A stretch of 64,000 bases of DNA, from positions 95,279 through 159,278 of the forward strand of contig JAODBO010000145.1 of the NCBI GenBank assembly GCA_025464005.1. The letters run 5' to 3'. Both the position numbers and the translations under genes were made by a program. This stretch comes from Acidimicrobiaceae bacterium (lineage in GTDB: Bacteria; Actinomycetota; Acidimicrobiia; Acidimicrobiales; Bog-793). Below, piece by piece: positions 45,278 to 53,524 of the stretch. The notes beneath the pieces were generated by a model. That model saw nothing but the letters and a program-made list of their open reading frames with translations. It did no database searches and was not told the origin of the DNA. Numbering within the stretch: position 1 is the first letter of the stretch; the number at the start of each line of letters is the position of its first letter.

Positions 45278-45926
45278 GTTCACCGTCAGCGTCCCGATCG
45301 ACGAGGCGTGGGAAGTGCTCACGGATCTCGAGGGCATCGCCCCGTGCTTGCCCGGCGCTCAGCTCACCGGGTCGGAGGGCAGTACCTATATGGGCAAGGT
45401 GAAGGTCAAGGTCGGCCCGGTCACCACCGAGTACGCCGGAACCGCGGCATTTGTCGAGAAGGACGACGCGGCCTTCCGCGCGGTCATCGATGCGAAGGGT
45501 CGCGACTCGCGCGGCTCGGGCAACGCGTCTGCGACGATCACCGCGCAGCTGCGGTCCGACGGCGCCCGGACCGTCGTCAGCGTCGACACGGACCTGAAGA
45601 TCTCCGGCAAGATCGCGCAGTTCGGCAGCGGCATGATCGCCGAGGTGTCGGAGAAGCTGCTCGGCCAGTTCGTCGACTCGCTCGAGGCCAAGCTCGCGGG
45701 GGAGCACCAGGCGCGGACCTCGTCGCCGGAGTTCCTGGAGGATCGCTCCGCCGAAGCGGCGAACGGCGTTGGGGCACCTACAACGACCACGTCGGCCCTC
45801 TCTCCCGAACCGGCTGCTCTCGATCTGATGGAGCTTGCAGGAGGCTCGGTCGCGAGGCGGGCAGTGCCGCTCGCCATCGTCGCACTCGTGGTCGTCGGCG
45901 TCATCGTCTATCTCATTGTCAGATAG
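45261..45926 (+). CDS. coxG: CoxG membrane-tether protein (SRPBCC fold)
   Basis: 221 residues. The SRPBCC/CoxG domain comes first (EFTVSVPIDEAWEVLTDLEG, CLPGAQLTGSEGSTYMGKVK), then a ~50-residue Pro/Thr/Ser linker, then one C-terminal membrane span (AVPLAIVALVVVGVIVYLIV). CoxG anchors CO dehydrogenase at the membrane and helps electron transfer to quinone in mycobacteria; the tail anchor here fits that. Overlaps coxD by 17 nt. Confidence 0.93.
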   Translation: MKIDNEFTVSVPIDEAWEVLTDLEGIAPCLPGAQLTGSEGSTYMGKVKVKVGPVTTEYAGTAAFVEKDDAAFRAVIDAKGRDSRGSGNASATITAQLRSDGARTVVSVDTDLKISGKIAQFGSGMIAEVSEKLLGQFVDSLEAKLAGEHQARTSSPEFLEDRSAEAANGVGAPTTTTSALSPEPAALDLMELAGGSVARRAVPLAIVALVVVGVIVYLIVR

Positions 45927-45966
45927 CCGGTCCCGCCAGCCGGGCGGAGGTGGCCCCGCGACGCCC

Positions 45967-47232
45967 GTGCTTCTGCGCGGGATCGACCGCGCCGCGTTCG
46001 TCGTCGCATTTGCCGCGAGGCTGCGGCGCGCCGGCGTCGCTGTCGGGCTCACCGGTATCGAGGCATTCGCCCGTGGCCTGCAAGCATGCCCGCCCGATTC
46101 GTACTCCGCCCTGTACTGGACGGCTCGCATCACGCTCGTCTGCCACAGGGCCGAGCTCGAGATCTTCGACGCCGTGTTCGCCGCGGTGTTCGCCGACGCC
46201 GCGGTAGAGCTCGATCCCCACGCCCGCCGGCGGCTGCTCGCGCCGGCGTCCGGCGACGAGCTCTCCCCGGCGGCTGGCCCTGCCGCTGCCGAGCAGGAAG
46301 GCGGCGGGCTCCCGTGGGCGAGCCTGCCAGCGCGCACGGGAGAAGCCAGCGACAACGATGATCCTGCACTCGGCGTGCACGAGCGGCTGGCGAGCAGTCT
46401 CGAGAGCGTGGCCGAGACGCCGTTCGAGGATCTCGACCCCGAACACCTGGCACTACTCGCCGACTGGCTGACAACCGCGCTCGCCGCCTGGCCCAGGCGC
46501 CTCACGCGCCGGCTTGCCGGCCATCCGGCCGGCCGGCGCGTGGCAATGCGCCCCACCCTCGCGCGAGCCCGGCGGACCGGTTGGGAGCCGGTCGAGCTCG
46601 TGCGCGACCGGCCACTGGAGAAGCGCCGGCGAGTCGTGATGCTGTGCGACGTGAGCCAATCGATGCAGCCGTACGCGACGGCCTATCTCCACCTGATGCG
46701 AGCCGTCGCGATCGCCACCGACGCCGAGGTCTTCGCCTTCGCCACCTCGCTCACGCGGCTGACGCCCGTGCTCGCGCACAGGTCACCGTCGGTGGCGATA
46801 GACCAAGCGACGGCAAAGGTCGCCGACCGCTTCGGCGGCACCAGGATCGCCTCGAACCTACGGGCCCTGCTCGCGTCGCACCACGGCGCTGCGACGAGGG
46901 GCGCCGTCGTGATCGTCGCCTCGGACGGATGGGACAGCGACCAGCCGGACGATCTGGCCGCGGTCATGCAGCGTCTTCGGCGGCGCGCCTACCGGATTAT
47001 CTGGATGAACCCACGCGCCGCCTCACCCGGGTACGCGCCGCTCGTCGGCGCGATGGCAGCCGCTCTGCCCTACTGCGACGCGCTCCTGCCGGCCAACAAC
47101 ATCGCGGCGCTCGCCGAGGTCGTCGCCGCGATCGTCGGGTCGGCGTCCCCGCGCAGCTCCACCGCGCCTCGTGTCGGCCGGGTCAGCTCCAGAGCGTCAC
47201 GTGGACCGACGGCCGGAAGTGGGCGATGTTGA
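45967..47232 (+). CDS. coxE: CoxE, VWA-domain partner of CoxD
   Basis: About 421 residues. C-terminal von Willebrand factor A domain with MIDAS VMLCDVSQSMQPYATAYLHL, TRIASNLRALLASHHG and IVASDGWDSDQPDDLAAVMQ. Typical of MoxR-VWA pairs; together with CoxD matures the Cu-Mo site. Start uncertain: GTG 45967 is preferred (GGAGG about 20 nt upstream); a TTG at 45916 inside coxG is an alternative. The end overlaps the convergent lysR gene by 50 bp. Confidence 0.88.
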   Translation: MLLRGIDRAAFVVAFAARLRRAGVAVGLTGIEAFARGLQACPPDSYSALYWTARITLVCHRAELEIFDAVFAAVFADAAVELDPHARRRLLAPASGDELSPAAGPAAAEQEGGGLPWASLPARTGEASDNDDPALGVHERLASSLESVAETPFEDLDPEHLALLADWLTTALAAWPRRLTRRLAGHPAGRRVAMRPTLARARRTGWEPVELVRDRPLEKRRRVVMLCDVSQSMQPYATAYLHLMRAVAIATDAEVFAFATSLTRLTPVLAHRSPSVAIDQATAKVADRFGGTRIASNLRALLASHHGAATRGAVVIVASDGWDSDQPDDLAAVMQRLRRRAYRIIWMNPRAASPGYAPLVGAMAAALPYCDALLPANNIAALAEVVAAIVGSASPRSSTAPRVGRVSSRASRGPTAGSGRC

Positions 47233-48139
47233 TTCCCGACCCGCGCAGCATCGCCTGCGTGGCCCGTGGCGTCGTGATGAACCGCGTCAGCTCCGCAGCC
47301 GCCGGAAGGACGCTGTGGTCGGGCAACGTCATCGTGCTCCAGACTCCATCGGCCAGAACGCCCTGGCCCGACAGGCGCACGAGCCGACCGTTCGCCACGT
47401 CGTCGGCGACCGCGAACGACAGCGCGAGCGCCACGCCGTTGTTGTGGCGGGTCTCCTCGAGTGCCGCGGCGTGACTCTGGAAGATGCGTTGCTGGGCCTC
47501 CGGCACGTCGAATCTGCGGAGCATGGTGTGCACCGCGGCGTCGTCGCCGGCCGCCGACGGCCCGAGCAGCCAGATCTGCTCACGCAGCTGTGCCGGCCTG
47601 GCCTGAACGCGCGCCAGCGGATGGCCCGGACCGGCCACCACGAAGATCTGATAATTCAGGAACGGCTTGTGGCGCGCCGCCTCGGGAAGGTTCCCGGGCT
47701 TGGGCCCTATGGCCACGTCGACGGCGCGCGTTGCGAGCAGCGTGGCGAACTCTCGGGCGTAGTGGACGCTCAGCTCCACGTCCAGATCGTCCGCCCGACT
47801 GGCGAACAGCTCGATGAGTCCCGGGGCAGCGTGCTCGGCAAACAGGCTCGTCGCGGCGATCCTCATGAGACGCCTGCCACGTCCTGCCTGGCTCACCTCG
47901 CGGATAGTGCGATTTTGCAGGCCGAGCATCTCGGTCGCCCGGCTCGCCAGCCGCAGCCCGCCCGGGGTGAACGCGAGGCCGACCGCGGTCGGAACGAAGA
48001 GCCGGTCTTCGAGCTCCTTGCGCAGACGACCGATATGCAACGAGACCGCCGCCTCCGTGACCCCGAGCTCGGCTGCGGCCTTCTTCACCGAGCCGAGCCG
48101 AACGACGGCGGAGAACGCTCGCAACTGCGTCGAGGTCAC
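47183..48139 (-). CDS. LysR-family transcriptional regulator
   Basis: 318 residues: N-terminal HTH (TSTQLRAFSAVVRLGSVKKA, AELGVTEAAVSLHIGRLRKE) and a PBP2-type effector domain. Lying between the cox operon (convergent) and modABC (divergent), it could control either; CO dehydrogenase operons of mycobacteria have a linked LysR regulator, CutR. GTG start at 48139 with a TATTTT -10 eight bases upstream, so the message is probably leaderless. It starts 92 bp from modA, and the shared gap carries an inverted repeat (48204-48220). Confidence 0.92.
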   Translation of the reverse strand: MTSTQLRAFSAVVRLGSVKKAAAELGVTEAAVSLHIGRLRKELEDRLFVPTAVGLAFTPGGLRLASRATEMLGLQNRTIREVSQAGRGRRLMRIAATSLFAEHAAPGLIELFASRADDLDVELSVHYAREFATLLATRAVDVAIGPKPGNLPEAARHKPFLNYQIFVVAGPGHPLARVQARPAQLREQIWLLGPSAAGDDAAVHTMLRRFDVPEAQQRIFQSHAAALEETRHNNGVALALSFAVADDVANGRLVRLSGQGVLADGVWSTMTLPDHSVLPAAAELTRFITTPRATQAMLRGSGINIAHFRPSVHVTLWS

Positions 48140-48147
48140 AAACCCTC

Positions 48148-48153
48148 AAAATA
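48148..48153 (-). promoter_or_regulatory. Leaderless-type extended -10 promoter of the lysR gene
   Basis: On the minus strand TGCTATTTT gives an extended -10 (TG-N-TATTTT) ending 8 nt before the GTG at 48139. Confidence 0.55.
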
Positions 48154-48203
48154 GCAACACGTCGACGACATCCTCTTGCGCTCCCCGAGCCGTCGCTAGC
48201 AGC

Positions 48204-48225
48204 AGTTGCGTTGCGCAACTACAGT
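48204..48225 (+). promoter_or_regulatory. modA promoter with overlapping inverted repeat
   Basis: TACAGT (48220-48225) ends 6 nt before the GTG at 48232, a leaderless-type arrangement. A perfect inverted repeat AGTTGCG-TTG-CGCAACT (48204-48220) occupies the -10/-35 spacer and touches the -10, the classic position for a repressor. The regulator may be the LysR protein or the XRE/PBP protein after modC. Confidence 0.6.
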
Positions 48226-48231
48226 TGTCAT

Positions 48232-49260
48232 GTGCGACGTACTCGAGGTCCCGCGGTCCCAATCCAGGTCCGGCGCCGGCTGCGCTCCCGCAGGTCGATG
48301 GTGATCACCGCGCCGATAGGCCTACTGGCGACGCTCGCGCTCGCCGTTCCCGCGCAAGCGGCCTCCGGCACTGCCGACGTCGCCTACGCCGGGTCGCTGG
48401 CGAACTTGAGCGAGAAGGTCATCGGACCCGCGTTCACCCAAGCCACGGGCTTTGCTTACCAAGGTCGCGGCGCAGGGTCCGACGCGCTCTCCCAGGAGAT
48501 CGCATCCGGCGAGATCACCCCGAACGTCTTCGAGAGCGTCGGGGGCGCGCCGATCGCCGCGCTCGAGCCGAAGTCCACGAGCTGGTACGTGCAGTTCGCC
48601 GCCAGCCCCCTCGTCGTGGCGTACAACCCGTCCAGCAAGTACGCCTCCGAGCTCCACGCCATCTCGATCGGCAAGCGGCCGCTCAAGGACCTGTTCGCGC
48701 TTTTGTCCAAGCGGGGCTTCAGACTCGGCAGGACGGACCCGAGTCTCGACCCGCAGGGCGCCACGTTCATCGAGATGATCGAGCTGGCCCAGCACGTCCT
48801 GCACCTGCCTTCCGGCACCACCCACGCGATCCTCGGCAGCGGTGCCCTCGGTGGTTCGACGTCGTCGGAAATCTTCGACGAGACGGCACTGGAGCCGCGG
48901 CTCGAGGCTGGACAGCTCGACGCGTCGAGCGCCTACCTGTCCCAGGCCGTCCAGCTCCACCTCCACTACATCAAGCTGCCGACGAGCATCGACTTCGGGA
49001 ACCCTGCGGATGCGAGCGCATACGCCAAGGTGTCGCTCCACTTGCCGGGCGGGATCGTCAAGCACGGCAAGCCGCTCGTGGTCGACATCACAACCATCGG
49101 TACGACGGACGCGTCCGCGGCCGCCGCCTTCGTCGCGTACGTGCTCTCACCGGCCGGACTCGCCGCGTACAAGGCGGGCGGCTACACGCTGTTGAAGCCG
49201 ACACTGTTCGGCGCGCGCACCGGCGTGCCAACATCGGTCCTCGGTGAGCTCCCTTCTTGA
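48232..49260 (+). CDS. modA: Molybdate/tungstate-binding protein (WtpA/ModA type)
   Basis: Periplasmic-type binding protein for molybdate or tungstate. About 342 residues. Basic n-region RRRLRSRRS, hydrophobic core APIGLLATLALAVPAQAA, then the WtpA-like start VAYAGSLANLSEKVIGPAFT, GRGAGSDALSQEIASGEITP and TSWYVQFAASPLVVAYNPSS. Starts considered: GTG 48232 (preferred; right distance from the -10), TTG 48211, and ATG 48299, which would give a very short signal peptide. Overlaps modB by 17 nt. Confidence 0.85.
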   Translation: MRRTRGPAVPIQVRRRLRSRRSMVITAPIGLLATLALAVPAQAASGTADVAYAGSLANLSEKVIGPAFTQATGFAYQGRGAGSDALSQEIASGEITPNVFESVGGAPIAALEPKSTSWYVQFAASPLVVAYNPSSKYASELHAISIGKRPLKDLFALLSKRGFRLGRTDPSLDPQGATFIEMIELAQHVLHLPSGTTHAILGSGALGGSTSSEIFDETALEPRLEAGQLDASSAYLSQAVQLHLHYIKLPTSIDFGNPADASAYAKVSLHLPGGIVKHGKPLVVDITTIGTTDASAAAAFVAYVLSPAGLAAYKAGGYTLLKPTLFGARTGVPTSVLGELPS

Positions 49261-50101
49261 GCCGGTCCCGCGCGCGGTGGACCGTCGTCATGCGGAGCCG
49301 CGGAACGGGACACACCTGCGCGCTCTGCAGCGCGGACTGTCGATCGGAGGCGCAGCGATCGTCTGGCTGCTGCTCGTGGCGCCGATCGGGGTACTCGTCG
49401 GGCACCTGACGCCGCGATCGGTCTGGGACGCGCTGCGCGCTCCCGGCGCCCTCGACCCCCTCGCGGTCTCCCTCGAGTCGGGCGGGATCACCTTGGCGAT
49501 CCTGCTCGTCGCAGGGCTCCCACTCGGTTGGATGCTCGCCCGGCGGCGGCTGCCACTCCATCGGCTGTGGGAGACGGGCATCTTGTGCACGCTGCTCCTC
49601 CCGCCGCTCGTCATCGGGCTGCTGCTCGTCTTCCTGGTCGGTCCGTTGACACCGGGCGGCCATGCGCTCGCTTTCCTGCACCTGAACGCAACGAACACCC
49701 TCTTCGCCCTCGTCGTCGCTGAGGTCTACGAGTCCGCACCGATCTTCGTGCTCGGCGTGCAGGCGGCTTTCGGCTCGGTCGACCCACTCCTCGAGCAGCA
49801 GGCGTGGCTCCTCGGCGATGCACCGCGCACAGTCGTGCGACGCGTCACCCTGCCGCTCGCCGCGCCGGGGATCGCTATGGCGCTCGCGGTGGCGTGGGCG
49901 AGGGCGATGGGCGCGTTCGGGGCCGTGATCATCATCGCCTACCACCCGTACGGTCTCCCGCTGCAGATCTGGACGACCTTGCAGGAGACGGGGCTCGCCT
50001 CCGCGTTGCCGTTCGCGCTGGTGCTGCTCGTCGTCGCGCTGCCCCTACCGGTCCTCGCCTACGCCTGGAGCGTCCATGCTCGAGCTCGACGTCGGGGTTG
50101 A
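49244..50101 (+). CDS. modB: Molybdate ABC transporter permease
   Basis: 285 residues, six spans, with the EAA-type loop EQQAWLLGDAPRTVVRRVTLP before PLAAPGIAMALAVAWARAMG. Preceded by a ~30-residue hydrophilic N-terminus; GTG start at 49244 overlaps modA. Overlaps modC by 26 nt. Together modABC supply molybdate for the many Mo enzymes in this window. Confidence 0.92.
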   Translation: MSSLLEPVPRAVDRRHAEPRNGTHLRALQRGLSIGGAAIVWLLLVAPIGVLVGHLTPRSVWDALRAPGALDPLAVSLESGGITLAILLVAGLPLGWMLARRRLPLHRLWETGILCTLLLPPLVIGLLLVFLVGPLTPGGHALAFLHLNATNTLFALVVAEVYESAPIFVLGVQAAFGSVDPLLEQQAWLLGDAPRTVVRRVTLPLAAPGIAMALAVAWARAMGAFGAVIIIAYHPYGLPLQIWTTLQETGLASALPFALVLLVVALPLPVLAYAWSVHARARRRG

Positions 50102-51068
50102 ACGGCGCGACCTCGCCGTCGAGGTCGCGCTCGTGGTGCAAGAGGGCGAGCGCGTCGCGCTCTTCGGTCCCTCCGGAGCGGGCAAGACGACGGTGCTCGA
50201 GAGCGTCGCAGGCCTCGTCCCCCTGCACTCGGGGAGGATCGCGCTAGGGGGCCGAACGCTCACGGCCACCGAGCCCCGCCGCGTCGCGGTACCCGTCTGG
50301 CAGCGCCGGGTCGGCCTGCTCCGCCAGGTGCCGCTGCTCTTCCCCCACTTGAGCGTCGCCGAAAATCTCGCATACGACCGAGGAGGGCGAGGAGGCGACG
50401 CAGGGGAGGTGGCTCGCGTCGCCGGCATTCTCGGTCTCGCCGACCTGCTCGCAGCCCACCCAGAGGCACTCTCGGGCGGCCAGGCGCAGCGGGCGGCGCT
50501 GTGCCGGCTGCTGCTCGCAGACGTCGACGCGCTCCTCCTCGACGAGCCCTACGCCGGCCTCGACGCGCAACTCCGCCGAGTCGTCACCGAGGTGATCGCG
50601 GAAGCCGTGCTCGCTCGCTCGCTCCCCGCCGTGCTCGTCGCCCACGAGCTCGCGGAGGCGCAGTCCTTCGCCGACCGCCTCGGCGTCCTCGACGGTGGCC
50701 GGCTGCTCCAGCTCGGCCCGCCGCACGACGTGGTCGCGCGACCCGCGACCCGACGCGTCGCGTCGCTCGTCGGCTACCGGGCGTTCGTCCCGTCCGAAGA
50801 CGGCAATACGGTCGTCGGCGTGCACCCGGCGCGCGTCATACCAGGGCGGCAGCCCGATGCCGGGATCGTGCTCGCGGGCCGCGTGGTGGGGCGCCGGGCC
50901 GCGGGGGCGCGCTGGGAAATCGACCTCGAGGTCACGGGACAGATCGTGACCTGCGAGCTGGCGGAGCCCCCGCCGTCGGAGAGCACCGAGGTGACGGTGG
51001 TCGACCCGCCGTACTTCTCTACGAACGGCGGCGGCGCCCTCAGCCGCTCGCGCCGTGGTCTGTCGTGA
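50076..51068 (+). CDS. modC: Molybdate ABC transporter ATPase
   Basis: 330 residues. Walker A FGPSGAGKTTVLESVAGL, signature LSGGQAQRAALCRLLLADVD, Walker B ALLLDEPYAGLD, H-loop VLVAHELAEAQSFADRL. A ~80-residue C-terminal TOBE-like domain (NTVVGVHPARVIPGRQPD and RWEIDLEVTGQIVTCELAE) probably senses molybdate or modulates the pump. Confidence 0.94.
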   Translation: MLELDVGVERRDLAVEVALVVQEGERVALFGPSGAGKTTVLESVAGLVPLHSGRIALGGRTLTATEPRRVAVPVWQRRVGLLRQVPLLFPHLSVAENLAYDRGGRGGDAGEVARVAGILGLADLLAAHPEALSGGQAQRAALCRLLLADVDALLLDEPYAGLDAQLRRVVTEVIAEAVLARSLPAVLVAHELAEAQSFADRLGVLDGGRLLQLGPPHDVVARPATRRVASLVGYRAFVPSEDGNTVVGVHPARVIPGRQPDAGIVLAGRVVGRRAAGARWEIDLEVTGQIVTCELAEPPPSESTEVTVVDPPYFSTNGGGALSRSRRGLS

Positions 51069-51150
51069 CCCGTCGTGGCCCGAGGTGACCGTTCGGGCCA
51101 CGAGAGACGGGCGGGCCGCGGGCGGGGCCTCGAAGGACAAGACTCGACTC

Positions 51151-52284
51151 GTGGATGTCGACCAGACGGCGGCCCGATGCGCAGATGCCTCCCCGTTGCG
51201 TGCAGCACGAGCCGCCCGCTCGCTCTCCCAGCAGCAGCTCGCCGAGCTCGCCGGGGTGAGCCGACAAGCGGTGGCCGCCGTCGAGGCGGGGCGCTCCGAG
51301 CCGTCGCTTCGGCTCGCGCTGGCCCTCGCCGAAGCGCTCGGGATGACGGTCGAGGCGCTGTTCGGAGCCGCGAGCCGCCTGCCGACCGTGAACGTCGAGC
51401 CGCTCGGCACGCTCGGCGCGCCAGGAAGCCGAGTGGCCCTCGCCGCCGTCGGTGGTCATCTCATCGCGATGCCGCTCGGCGGTGACGCAGGCGTGAGGTC
51501 CGGCTTCTCGGCCGCAGGGGGCCTCGTCACCGGGCGTCCCGGAGTCGTCCGGCCTCTCGCCCCGCTGCGGCCGACCCTCGTCGTTGCCGGATGTGACCCG
51601 GCGCTGCCTCTTCTCGAGACTCCCCTCGCCCACCTCGATCCGCCGATCGCCTTCGCGTGGCGCTCCTGCAGCAGCGAGGACGCTCTGGATCTCGCCGCGG
51701 AGGGCCTCGTGCACGCCGCAGGCATCCACGTCCGCGACGGGACGACCGGCGGCTACAACCTCTCGGCTGCCCTGGCGCACCTCGGCACCGGACACGGCGG
51801 GATCCTCGGCTTCTCGGCGTGGCGCCAGGGCCTCGTTCTCCGCTCGGACCTCGCGGGACAGGTGACAGGCGTCGCGGACGTCGCCGCTCTGCGCCTGCGA
51901 CTCGTGAACCGTGAACCGGGCTCGGAGGCGCGAAGGCTGCTCGACGCGGCGATCGCTGCTGCGGGCCTCAGCCTTGGGGATCTCGACGGAGACACGACGG
52001 AGGTGCGCGGGCACCTGCAGGTCGCTGCGGCGATCGCCGGCGGCCTCGGTGACGTCGGCATCGCGAGCGAGCCCGCGGCACTCGCCTACGGCCTCGGCTT
52101 CGTCCCGCTCACGAACGAACGGTTCGACCTCGTCGTCACCCCTGGGCTCGCCGACGGACCGGAGGTCCAAGCGCTCGTCCGGGTGCTGGGGTCGCCGTGG
52201 CTGCATGGCCAGCTCGCGAACATCCCGGGCTACGACGCGACGACCTGCGGCGAACGGGTCGAGATGGTCGCGGTTCCCGGGTGA
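51151..52284 (+). CDS. XRE-type HTH regulator fused to a PBP-like ligand-binding domain
   Basis: About 377 residues. N-terminal HTH_3 (SPLRAARAARSLSQQQLAEL, GVSRQAVAAVEAGRSEPSLR) joined to a periplasmic-binding-protein-like domain of the PF12727 type (TLVVAGCDPALPLLETPLAH, GIHVRDGTTGGYNLSAALAH, GLGDVGIASEPAALAYGLGF). The ligand domain resembles those linked to molybdenum genes, so it likely senses molybdate or a Moco precursor and regulates the mod/moa genes. Start uncertain: GTG 51151 fits the domain start; the frame is open back to GTG 51055, overlapping modC. Confidence 0.8.
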   Translation: MDVDQTAARCADASPLRAARAARSLSQQQLAELAGVSRQAVAAVEAGRSEPSLRLALALAEALGMTVEALFGAASRLPTVNVEPLGTLGAPGSRVALAAVGGHLIAMPLGGDAGVRSGFSAAGGLVTGRPGVVRPLAPLRPTLVVAGCDPALPLLETPLAHLDPPIAFAWRSCSSEDALDLAAEGLVHAAGIHVRDGTTGGYNLSAALAHLGTGHGGILGFSAWRQGLVLRSDLAGQVTGVADVAALRLRLVNREPGSEARRLLDAAIAAAGLSLGDLDGDTTEVRGHLQVAAAIAGGLGDVGIASEPAALAYGLGFVPLTNERFDLVVTPGLADGPEVQALVRVLGSPWLHGQLANIPGYDATTCGERVEMVAVPG

Positions 52285-52323
52285 CTGCGGCTCCCCGATG
52301 ACTGCGGCCGGCGTCGGCCGCAC

Positions 52324-52947
52324 GTGAGCGCCGCGCCTGAGCGAGGTGACATCGCCGGTTTGCTGCTCACCGGCGGATCGAGCCGCAGGATGGGCTTCGA
52401 CAAGGCCGCCCTCGTCGTCGACGGCGAGCCGTGCGCCGCCCGCCTCGCGCGCCTGCTCGGAGCCGTCTCCGCTCCTGTTCTCGAAGTCGGGCCGGGTTGG
52501 ACGGGACTCCGGGCGGTGAGCGAGCAGCCGCCGTGTCAGGGTCCGCTCGCAGCGATCGCTGTCGGATGGTCCGCTCTCCGGCGAGCAGGGCACGACGGGC
52601 CCGCGATCGTCCTCGCCTGCGACCTGCCGCTCGTGACGCTCGATCTGCTGGAGCTGCTCGCCAACCGCCCGGGCGTCCGGTCCGTGCTGCCGATCGTGGC
52701 AGGCAAAGCCCAGCCGTTGTGCGCCCGGTGGAGCGCGACGGACTTGGCGGCAGCGGCGGCGCTCGTCAAGTCCGGCGAACGCTCGCTTCGACAGCTCCCG
52801 TCGCGGGAAGCGGCCGAGCTGCTCGACGAGGCCACGTGGTCCGCGGTCGCCGAGGAGCGAGCGTTCGCCGACGCCGACACGACCGGCGAGCTCGACCGGC
52901 TGGGGGTGTCCTGGCGGCGGGGAGTCGGCTGTCCGCGGCAACACTGA
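52324..52947 (+). CDS. mobA: Molybdenum cofactor guanylyltransferase
   Basis: Adds GMP to molybdopterin to make MGD. 207 residues with GLLLTGGSSRRMGFDKAALV at the N-terminus, PPCQGPLAAIAVGWSALRRA and VLACDLPLVTLDLLELLANR, as in MobA. GTG start at 52324, 39 bp after the regulator. It would serve the FdhF-like enzyme, while the mocA-like gene at 43749 serves CO dehydrogenase. Confidence 0.9.
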   Translation: MSAAPERGDIAGLLLTGGSSRRMGFDKAALVVDGEPCAARLARLLGAVSAPVLEVGPGWTGLRAVSEQPPCQGPLAAIAVGWSALRRAGHDGPAIVLACDLPLVTLDLLELLANRPGVRSVLPIVAGKAQPLCARWSATDLAAAAALVKSGERSLRQLPSREAAELLDEATWSAVAEERAFADADTTGELDRLGVSWRRGVGCPRQH

Positions 52948-52975
52948 CCTCGGACATGACCTGGGTATCGGGCGT

Positions 52976-52981
52976 TACGAT
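52976..52981 (+). promoter_or_regulatory. Leaderless-type promoter of moaE
   Basis: TACGAT matches TANNNT and ends 6 nt before the GTG at 52988; GACATG stands 17 nt upstream as a weak -35. It lies in the 40-bp gap after mobA. Confidence 0.5.
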
Positions 52982-52987
52982 TGTCCT

Positions 52988-53470
52988 GTGCTTGTCGCGC
53001 CCGTCGCTCCGATCGGTCCGGACTGGTGCGTCGTCACCTCTGAGCCACTGCCTGTGGCGGACGCGCTCGCTTGGGCGGTTGTTCCCAGCTGTGGTGCGGT
53101 CGTCACCTTCTGCGGCACGGCCCGCGACCACTCAGAGGGACGAGAGGGCGTCGTGAGCCTCGAATACGAGTGCTATGAGGAGCACGCGACCCCCCGACTC
53201 GCAGCGGTCGCGGCGACGGCCCGAACGAGATGGCCGGTGCTGGGACGTGTGGCGCTGCTGCACCGGACCGGCACCCTCGGGATCGGCGAGGTCTCGGTCG
53301 TCGTGGTCGTCTCCGCTCCCCATCGGACCGAGGCCTTCGACGCCGCCCGGTACTGCATCGACACGTTGAAGCTCACCGTTCCGATCTGGAAGCGGGAGCG
53401 GTGGCGTGACGGTTCCGACTGGGCGACCTGCTCGCACGAGCTACGTGAGGCGTCCGACGCGATCGGGTGA
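52988..53470 (+). CDS. moaE: Molybdopterin synthase catalytic subunit MoaE
   Basis: Inserts two sulfurs into cPMP using thiocarboxylated MoaD. 160 residues: GAVVTFCGTARDHSEGREGV, LEYECYEEHATPRLAAVAAT, VALLHRTGTLGIGEVSVVVV and the catalytic region VPIWKRERWRDGSDWATC with its Lys-x-Glu. Start GTG 52988. Confidence 0.95.
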   Translation: MLVAPVAPIGPDWCVVTSEPLPVADALAWAVVPSCGAVVTFCGTARDHSEGREGVVSLEYECYEEHATPRLAAVAATARTRWPVLGRVALLHRTGTLGIGEVSVVVVVSAPHRTEAFDAARYCIDTLKLTVPIWKRERWRDGSDWATCSHELREASDAIG

Positions 53471-53524
53471 CGGCGCCCGTCCCGGGAGCCGTGCCCACGA
53501 CGAGGACAGGGGTGACATGGACGG

